This document shows, piece after piece, positions 58,340 to 64,000 of a stretch of DNA of 64,000 bases. The translations under genes and the position numbers were made by a program. The stretch covers positions 1,426,001 to 1,490,000 of the forward strand of contig NZ_CP031015.1 of the NCBI RefSeq assembly GCF_003850245.1. Direction: 5' to 3'. The stretch's first letter is position 1, and the number at the start of each line of letters is the position of its first letter. Source of the DNA: Microbacterium sp. ABRD28 (GTDB taxonomy: Bacteria; Actinomycetota; Actinomycetes; Actinomycetales; Microbacteriaceae). The notes below the pieces were generated by a model. It was not told the DNA's origin. It ran no database searches and saw only the letters and a list, made by a program, of their open reading frames with translations.

Positions 58340-59683
58340 TCATCCCTCCGCGGCTGCGCCCGGGGCGCCGGACAGCATCCCCCGCCACAGCTGCGGGAAC
58401 TGGGGCATGGTCTTCGCGGTCGTGCCGATGTCGTCCACCGCCACCCCCTTCACACGCAGGCCGATGAGGGCACCGGTGGTGGCGAGGCGATGATCGTGGT
58501 GGGCGCGCCAGAGGCCGCCCTGCAGCGGCCGGGGAACGATGCGGATGCCGTCGTCGAGTTCGTGCGCCTCGCCGCCCAGAGCACGGAGGTTGTCCACGAG
58601 CGCCGCGATGCGATCGGTCTCGTGCCCGCGGATGTGTCCGATGCCGTACAGGGTCGTCGGCGCATCCGCGAAGGCCGCGAGGGCGAACAGGGTCGGGGTC
58701 AGCTCGCCCGCGGCGGAGAGGTCGAGGTCGACGCCCGCGATGGCGTCGCCGGCGGTGACGGTCAGTGCGCCGCCTCGGCGCACCACGCGCGCACCCATGA
58801 GGGACAGGATGTCGCTGAGCATGGCCCCGGGCTGGGTGGAGTGCAGCGGCCAGCCGGTCACCGACACCGATCCGCCCGCGATCATGGCCGCGGCCAGGAA
58901 CGGGGCGGCATTGGAGAGGTCGGGTTCGATGGCGACATCCTTCGCCCGGATGGGCCCCGCGGGCACGACCCACTCGCCGGGCGCGGGTCGCTCGACGTGG
59001 ACGCCTCTGCGGGCGAGGGCCTCGACCGTCATGTCGATGTGCGGGATGCTCGGGAGCCGACCCCCGGAGTGGATGAGGTGCAGGCCCACGTCGAAGCGCG
59101 GAGCGGCCAGGAGCAGTCCCGAGACGAACTGGCTGGACGCGCTGGCGTCCATCGTCACCTCGCCGCCGCGCACGTGCCCGCGACCCCGCACGAGGAAGGG
59201 GAGCGACCAGTGGCCCCCGTCATCGATGTCCACACCGACGTCGCGGAGGGCCCGGATCATCGCCCCCATGGGGCGGTGGAGCGCCGTCTCGTGGGCGGTG
59301 ACCTCGACATCGTTGTCGGCGAAGCCCGCGACGGGGCTGATGAACCGCATCACGGTGCCGGCCTGGCCGCAGTCCACGGCGCCGCCCCCGTGCAGCGGCC
59401 AGGTGGGGGTGATGACCAGGTCATCTCCGAAGTCGCCGTCGCCGGGTTCCTTCTCGACGGAGACCCCGAGCGCCCGCAGGGCATCGATCATCCGCGCCGA
59501 GTCGTCGCTGTGCAGCGGGGCGGTCAGCCGGCTGGGGCCGTCGGCGAGGGCGGCGAGGACGAGTTCGCGGTTGGTCAGCGATTTCGACCCCGGCACCGTG
59601 ACGACGGCACGCAACGGCGCCTCCGTCGTCGGGGCAGCCCACGCGCGGACGTCGGAGTCGGGGGAATACCCGGGCGGTGTCAT
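58340..59683 (-). CDS. aroA: 3-phosphoshikimate 1-carboxyvinyltransferase (EPSP synthase)
   Basis: 447 aa. The sixth step of the shikimate pathway. [17 protein letters not shown] carries the substrate Lys, Ser and Arg. [11 protein letters not shown] is the second signature, and [11 protein letters not shown] stands where the usual R-x-K-E-S/T-D-R loop occurs. It leads aroA-rsgA-bcp and diverges from the sigma factor gene; the same order is found in mycobacteria. Confidence 0.97.
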   Translation of the reverse strand: MTPPGYSPDSDVRAWAAPTTEAPLRAVVTVPGSKSLTNRELVLAALADGPSRLTAPLHSDDSARMIDALRALGVSVEKEPGDGDFGDDLVITPTWPLHGGGAVDCGQAGTVMRFISPVAGFADNDVEVTAHETALHRPMGAMIRALRDVGVDIDDGGHWSLPFLVRGRGHVRGGEVTMDASASSQFVSGLLLAAPRFDVGLHLIHSGGRLPSIPHIDMTVEALARRGVHVERPAPGEWVVPAGPIRAKDVAIEPDLSNAAPFLAAAMIAGGSVSVTGWPLHSTQPGAMLSDILSLMGARVVRRGGALTVTAGDAIAGVDLDLSAAGELTPTLFALAAFADAPTTLYGIGHIRGHETDRIAALVDNLRALGGEAHELDDGIRIVPRPLQGGLWRAHHDHRLATTGALIGLRVKGVAVDDIGTTAKTMPQFPQLWRGMLSGAPGAAAEG

Positions 59684-59689
59684 CGGGTT
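59662..59689 (+). promoter_or_regulatory. SigH/SigR-type autoregulatory promoter
   Basis: GGGAAT (59662-59667), 19 bases, then GTT (59687-59689) matches the thiol-stress sigma consensus of Streptomyces SigR and mycobacterial SigH. It lies within the first codons of aroA, about 30 bases before the AGGAG-led ATG at 59721. Confidence 0.6.
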
Positions 59690-59691
59690 CT

Positions 59692-59697
59692 ACCCTA
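59692..59697 (-). promoter_or_regulatory. -10 (TAGGGT, minus strand) for aroA
   Basis: Minus-strand TAGGGT ends 8 bases before the aroA ATG at 59683 and overlaps the transcription start expected for the divergent sigma factor promoter. Confidence 0.45.
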
Positions 59698-59720
59698 ACG
59701 AACCACCGAGAGGAGCCGGG

Positions 59721-60389
59721 ATGATCGCCACGCTCGAACGGCCTGATGCACAGGCTGTCGAGGAGGTCGCCGCCGTAGACTGGCGCGTGATGTCTGACCA
59801 GCCAGCCTCCGTCGAGGACACGCGTACGCAGTTCGAGCAGCAGGCGCTGCCGTTCATGGACCAGCTGTACGCCGCGGCGATGCGGATGACGCGCAACCCG
59901 GCCGACGCAGCCGACCTCGTCCAGGAGACGTTCGTCAAGGCGTTCGCGTCGTGGAAGAGCTTCACCCAGGGCACGAACCTGAAGGCGTGGCTGTACCGGA
60001 TCCTCACCAACACCTACATCAACACCTACCGGAAGAAGCAGCGCGAGCCCTTCCAGGGGGCGATCGACGAGCTGGAGGACTGGCAGCTCGGCGGAGCCGA
60101 ATCCACGACGGCGATCAGCACGCGCTCGGCCGAGGCCGAGGCGATCGATCACATGCCGGCGTCGGTGGTGAAGGACGCCCTGCAGGCGATTCCCGAGGAC
60201 TTCCGGTTGGCGGTCTACCTCGCCGATGTCGAGGGCTTCGCCTATCAGGAGATCGCCGACATCATGAAAACCCCCATCGGCACGGTCATGAGCCGCCTGC
60301 ACCGAGGCAGGCGGATGCTGCGTGACCTGCTGGCCGATTACGCGAAGGAGCGCGGCATCGACACCGCCGCGACGGGAGCAAAGAAATGA
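59721..60389 (+). CDS. sigH: ECF sigma factor SigH/SigR (thiol-stress type)
   Basis: 222 aa from ATG 59721 (AGGAG 6 bases upstream). Region 2 holds [53 protein letters not shown], characteristic of this group. Region 4 has [35 protein letters not shown] second start, GTG 59787 or ATG 59790, has a TAGACT -10 just upstream and would give a 199-200 aa short form. The 4-base overlap with the zinc anti-sigma gene supports SigH identity. Confidence 0.95.
   Translation: MIATLERPDAQAVEEVAAVDWRVMSDQPASVEDTRTQFEQQALPFMDQLYAAAMRMTRNPADAADLVQETFVKAFASWKSFTQGTNLKAWLYRILTNTYINTYRKKQREPFQGAIDELEDWQLGGAESTTAISTRSAEAEAIDHMPASVVKDALQAIPEDFRLAVYLADVEGFAYQEIADIMKTPIGTVMSRLHRGRRMLRDLLADYAKERGIDTAATGAKK
59776..59781 (+). 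promoter_or_regulatory. Internal -10 (TAGACT) for the short sigma-factor form
   Basis: TAGACT ends 5 bases before GTG 59787 and 8 before ATG 59790, allowing a leaderless message lacking the 22-23 residue extension. Confidence 0.45.
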
Positions 60390-60628
60390 CGGACTGCGGC
60401 TGCGAGAAGGCACGGCGCGACCTCGAGGAGTACCTCCGCAACGAGGTGTGCAAGACCGAGCACAACGACATCACCGAGCACCTGGACAACTGCCCCGGAT
60501 GCCGCGACGAGGCGTTGGTCGCCCGGACGCTCACCGAGGTCGTGGCCCGGGCGTGCAAGGAGACGGCTCCCGAGGAGCTGCGCGACCAGATCCTGGCGCG
60601 GCTGCGCGCCGTTCAGGCCACGCACTGA
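60386..60628 (+). CDS. rsrA: Zinc-containing anti-sigma factor (RsrA/RshA type)
   Basis: 80 aa. HLDNCPGC supplies His32, Cys36 and Cys39 (H-x3-C-x2-C). Cys6 lies 26 residues before His32, the spacing of the redox Cys11 to His37 in Streptomyces RsrA. On disulfide stress zinc would be released and the sigma factor freed. ATGA overlap with the sigma gene ensures equal synthesis. Confidence 0.93.
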   Translation: MTDCGCEKARRDLEEYLRNEVCKTEHNDITEHLDNCPGCRDEALVARTLTEVVARACKETAPEELRDQILARLRAVQATH

Positions 60629-60637
60629 CCCCGCTCC

Positions 60638-60671
60638 GACCCGGCTCCCCGTCGGTGACGGCGGCCGGGTC
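60638..60671. terminator. Two-part hairpin between rsrA and kgd
   Basis: GACCCGGC and GCCGGGTC enclose an inner CCGTC/GACGG stem with a 3-base loop. It lies between convergent genes. No T run follows, so termination is likely but unproven. Confidence 0.5.
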
Positions 60672-60679
60672 GCACGGCG

Positions 60680-63600
60680 TCAGAAGCTCAGAGCAGCCCG
60701 CATGATCTCCGCCTGTTCGGCGGCGTGCACCTTCGGCGATCCGGTCGCCGTCGAGGCCATCGCGGGGCGCGAGATCAGTTCGATGTCGCGACCGTCGAGG
60801 TGCTTGCTCAGCTCGAGGGCGATGAACGGCCACGCGCCCTGGTTCTCGGGCTCGTCCTGGACCCACACGAGGTCGGCGCCGGGGTAGTTCGCCAGCACGC
60901 GGTGCAGCGCCTCGACCGGGGACGGGTAGAACTGCTCCAGGCGCACCAGGGCGATCCGCGGGTCGGGCTTCTTGTCGAGCTCGGCCCGCAGGTCCCAGTG
61001 GAGCTTGCCCGAGTGCAGCAGCACCCGCTCCACCTTCGAGGCGTCGATGCCGCGATCGTCGTCGAGCACCGGCTCGAACCGGCCGGTGAGGAAGTCCTCG
61101 ACCTTGCTGGTCGCTCCGCGCAGACGCAGCATCGCCTTCGGTGTGAAGACGATCAGCGGCCGGCGCGGACGCGCGTAGGCCTGGCGACGTAGCAGGTGGA
61201 AGTACGATGCCGGGGTCGACGGGCGCGCGACGATCATGTTGTCCTGCGCACACATCTGCAGGTACCGCTCGATGCGCGCCGACGAGTGGTCGGGCCCCTG
61301 ACCCTCGTACCCGTGGGGGAGGAGCAGCGTGACGCTGGACTGCTGTCCCCACTTCTGCTCGGCCGAGGAGATGAACTCGTCGATCACCGACTGGGCGCCG
61401 TTGGCGAAGTCTCCGAACTGCGCCTCCCAGAGCACCAGAGCGTCGGGACGCTCGACCGAGTAGCCGTACTCGAAGGCCATCGCCGCGTATTCGCTGAGCA
61501 GGGAGTCGTAGACCCAGAACCGTCCCTGGTTGTCGGCGAGGTTCGCCAGCGGAATCCACTCCTGGCCGTTCTGACGGTCGTGCAGCACCGAGTGGCGCTG
61601 GACGAACGTGCCGCGGCGCGAGTCCTGTCCTGCCAGACGCACCGAGGTGCCCTCGACCAGCAGCGAGCCGAAGGCGAGCAGCTCGGCGAAGCCCCAGTCG
61701 ATGTTGCCGTTGCGGCTCATGTCCAGGCGCTTGTCCAGCAGCTGCTGGAGCTTGCCGTGCACCGTGAAGCCCTCGGGCTTGTTGACGAAGGCGTCGCCGA
61801 TGAGGTGCACCATGTCGCGCGAGACACCCGTGGTGTCGAGCTCGCCCGCGGGCGTGGCCCCCGCGTCCTCAGCGTCCGGACCGACGGTGGGTGAGGACCC
61901 GGTCTCTGCCGCGTGCGTCTCGGCGAAGGCGATCTCGAGACGGTTCTGGAAGTCGCGCTTGGCCTGCTCGTACTCTTCCTCGGTGATGTCGCCGCGACCG
62001 ACGAGCGCCTCGGTGTAGAGGCGTCGCACCGAGCGCTTGGCCTCGATGAGGTTCGTCATCAGCGGCTGCGTCATCGAGGGGTCGTCGCCCTCGTTGTGGC
62101 CTCGGCGGCGGTAGCAGACGAGATCGATCACGACGTCGCGGTGGAACTTCTCGCGGTAGGCGAAGGCCAGCTGCGCCACGCGGACGACAGCCTCGGGGTC
62201 GTCGCCGTTGACGTGGAAGATCGGTGCCTGGATCGTCTTGGCGACGTCGGTGGCGTACACCGAGGTGCGGGCGTCGGTGGGCATCGTGGTGAAGCCGACC
62301 TGGTTGTTGACCACGATGTGCACGGTGCCGCCCGTGCGGTAACCGCGCAACTGCGACATCTGAAGGGTCTCGACCACCACACCCTGGCCGGCGAAGGCCG
62401 CGTCGCCGTGGATGAGCACCGGCAGCCAGGAGAAGGTGCCGACGGGCTTGCGGTCCTGCCGGGCCCGCACGATGCCCTCGAGCACGCCGTCGACGGTCTC
62501 GAGGTGGGAGGGGTTGGCCGCGAGGTAGACCGGCAGCTCACTGCCGTCGTCGGCGACGAAGGTGCCCTCGGTGCCGAGGTGGTACTTCACGTCGCCCGAG
62601 CCGCGCTTGGACCCCACGGCGACCGAGCCCTCGAACTCGCGGAACACCTGTCCGTAGGTCTTGCCGCCGATGTTGGTGAGGACGTTCAGGCGGCCGCGGT
62701 GGGCCATGCCGATCGCCGCGCCGTCCAAGCCCGCCTGCGCGGCGCCCTGCAGCACCTCGTCCAGCAGCGGGATGAGGGACTCGCCGCCCTCGAGGCTGAA
62801 GCGCTTCTGGCCGACGTACTTCGTCTGCAGGAAGGTCTCGAAGGCCTCGGCCTGGTTCAGCTTCGACAGGATGCGCAGCTGCTCGTCGTGGCCGGGCTTG
62901 GTGTACTTGACCTCGACGTTCTGCTGGAACCACAGTCGCTGCGCCGGGTCCTGGATGTGCATGTACTCCAGGCCGATGGTGCGGCAGTACGAGTCGCGCA
63001 GCACACCGAGGATCTCACGGAGCTTCATGAGGCGCTTGCCGCCGAAGCCGCCGGTGACGAACTCGCGATCGAGGTCCCAGAACGTGAGGCCGTGCTGCTC
63101 GATCTCGAGATCGGGGTGGGTGCGCTGGACGTACTCGAGCGGGTCGATGTCGGCCATGAGGTGCCCGCGTACGCGGAAGGAGTTGATGAGCTCCTGCACG
63201 CGAGCGGTCTTGTCGACGCGCTCGGCGATGTCGACGTTGATGTCGCTGGCCCAGTGGATGGGGGCGTAGGGGATGCGCAGTGCGGCGAAGATGTCGTCGT
63301 AGAACCCGCGCTTGCCGATGAGGAGCTCGTGGATGATCTTCAGGAACTCGCCCGAGCCGGCGCCCTGGATGACGCGGTGGTCGTAGGTGCTGGTGAGGGT
63401 GATCGTCTTGCCGATCGCCATCTCGTTGAGCGTCTTCTCGCTGGCACCCTGGAACTCGGCCGGGTAGTCCAGCGCGCCCGCGCCGACGATGCAGCCCTGC
63501 CCCTTCATCAGGCGCGGTACCGAATGGACGGTGCCGATACCGCCGGGGTTGGTCAACGAGATCGTGGTGCCCTGGAAATCGGCCGCGGTGAGCTTGTTGC

Positions 63601-64000
63601 CCCGGGCGCGGGTGACCAGGTCCTCGTACGAGGCGAGGTACTCGCCGAAGGTGAGGCTCTCGGCCCGCTTGATGCTCGGAACCAGGAGCGACCGTGTGCC
63701 GTCGGGCTTGGGGAGGTCGATCGCGATGCCGAGGTTGATGTGGGCGGGAGCTACCACGGAGGGCTTGCCGTCCACCTCGGCGTAGAAGACGTTCTGGCTG
63801 GGGAACGCCTTCAGCGCCTGGATCATGGCCCAGCCGATGAGGTGGGTGAAGCTCACCTTGCCGCCACGAGTGCGCGACATGTGGTTGTTGATGACGATGC
63901 GGTTGTCGATCATCAGCTTCGCCGGAACGGTGCGCACGCTCGTCGCGGTGGGCACGGTCAGCGACTGGTCCATGTTCGCTGCGAGGGTCTTGGTCATGCC
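60680..64000 (-). CDS. kgd: Multifunctional 2-oxoglutarate decarboxylase/dehydrogenase Kgd, 5' end missing
   Basis: 1106 residues visible; the gene runs off the right edge and about 120-170 N-terminal residues are missing. A Met near the edge is internal, not the start. The E2-like acyltransferase domain ([22 protein letters not shown], catalytic [15 protein letters not shown]) is followed by the thiamine-diphosphate E1 domain ([30 protein letters not shown]). The C-terminal [10 protein letters not shown] is family-typical. In mycobacteria this fusion feeds 2-oxoglutarate into the TCA cycle and is inhibited by GarA. Confidence 0.96.
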   Translation of the reverse strand, partial: GMTKTLAANMDQSLTVPTATSVRTVPAKLMIDNRIVINNHMSRTRGGKVSFTHLIGWAMIQALKAFPSQNVFYAEVDGKPSVVAPAHINLGIAIDLPKPDGTRSLLVPSIKRAESLTFGEYLASYEDLVTRARGNKLTAADFQGTTISLTNPGGIGTVHSVPRLMKGQGCIVGAGALDYPAEFQGASEKTLNEMAIGKTITLTSTYDHRVIQGAGSGEFLKIIHELLIGKRGFYDDIFAALRIPYAPIHWASDINVDIAERVDKTARVQELINSFRVRGHLMADIDPLEYVQRTHPDLEIEQHGLTFWDLDREFVTGGFGGKRLMKLREILGVLRDSYCRTIGLEYMHIQDPAQRLWFQQNVEVKYTKPGHDEQLRILSKLNQAEAFETFLQTKYVGQKRFSLEGGESLIPLLDEVLQGAAQAGLDGAAIGMAHRGRLNVLTNIGGKTYGQVFREFEGSVAVGSKRGSGDVKYHLGTEGTFVADDGSELPVYLAANPSHLETVDGVLEGIVRARQDRKPVGTFSWLPVLIHGDAAFAGQGVVVETLQMSQLRGYRTGGTVHIVVNNQVGFTTMPTDARTSVYATDVAKTIQAPIFHVNGDDPEAVVRVAQLAFAYREKFHRDVVIDLVCYRRRGHNEGDDPSMTQPLMTNLIEAKRSVRRLYTEALVGRGDITEEEYEQAKRDFQNRLEIAFAETHAAETGSSPTVGPDAEDAGATPAGELDTTGVSRDMVHLIGDAFVNKPEGFTVHGKLQQLLDKRLDMSRNGNIDWGFAELLAFGSLLVEGTSVRLAGQDSRRGTFVQRHSVLHDRQNGQEWIPLANLADNQGRFWVYDSLLSEYAAMAFEYGYSVERPDALVLWEAQFGDFANGAQSVIDEFISSAEQKWGQQSSVTLLLPHGYEGQGPDHSSARIERYLQMCAQDNMIVARPSTPASYFHLLRRQAYARPRRPLIVFTPKAMLRLRGATSKVEDFLTGRFEPVLDDDRGIDASKVERVLLHSGKLHWDLRAELDKKPDPRIALVRLEQFYPSPVEALHRVLANYPGADLVWVQDEPENQGAWPFIALELSKHLDGRDIELISRPAMASTATGSPKVHAAEQAEIMRAALSF

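Noticed and set aside
63940..63999. Methionine near the right edge as the start of kgd
   Set aside because: It lies inside the conserved E2-like region; homologues have over 100 residues before it, so the gene continues beyond the window.

Overview
The window is high-GC actinobacterial DNA, most likely from the family Microbacteriaceae (a Microbacterium-like genome). The evidence is the gene content: two WhiB proteins, MtrA-MtrB-LpqB, SecA1, PdtaS beside WhiB1, a SigH/RsrA-type pair and the fused 2-oxoglutarate decarboxylase Kgd. These sit in an order close to the sahH-whiB2, mtrAB-secA and aroA-sigH neighbourhoods of Streptomyces and Mycobacterium. No mycolic-acid, arabinan, rRNA, tRNA, phage, IS or CRISPR features were seen. 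Many genes appear leaderless: a TANNNT -10 hexamer lies 5 to 9 bases before the start codon.

1-18.3 kb is a cell-surface glycan locus. It holds a secreted protein with a lysozyme-like domain and repeats, a flippase, a GT4 glycosyltransferase and a DUF6541 membrane protein. It also holds UDP-galactopyranose mutase, a GlfT2-type galactofuranosyltransferase, an OafA/SGNH acyltransferase and a Wzm/Wzt ABC exporter. On the opposite strand are a GT2 enzyme, a GlfT1-like galactofuranosyltransferase and two overlapping O-antigen ligase/polymerase-type proteins. This is the mycobacterial galactan synthesis and export tool kit in an organism that shows no arabinogalactan genes here. The first ~9.7 kb looks less GC-rich than the rest.

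18.4-28.7 kb is the conserved manA-whiB2-sahH block: manA, whiB2, a large membrane glycosyltransferase, a DUF5719 protein, a zincin-family protein, DUF3499 and ahcY. An RDD/SpoIIM divergent pair follows. 28.8-32.6 kb is a peroxide-defence island: a Fur-type regulator with a palindromic operator, katG, and an aquaporin. It separates SpoIIM/RDD from the DUF58-MoxR-DUF4350-DUF4129 operon (32.7-38.2 kb), with which they are normally clustered.

38.4-49.2 kb carries mtrA-mtrB-lpqB, comF, hpf with a structured leader, a coiled-coil protein, a PadR regulator and secA. 49.3-56.8 kb holds an aminotransferase, several small actinobacterial conserved proteins and a pair of perfect DnaA boxes in front of a SAF/CpaE-like ATPase operon. 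The sensor kinase pdtaS and whiB1 follow. 56.8-64 kb holds bcp, rsgA, aroA, the sigma factor/zinc anti-sigma pair with an autoregulatory-type promoter and two possible translation starts, and the 3' part of kgd, which runs off the right edge.
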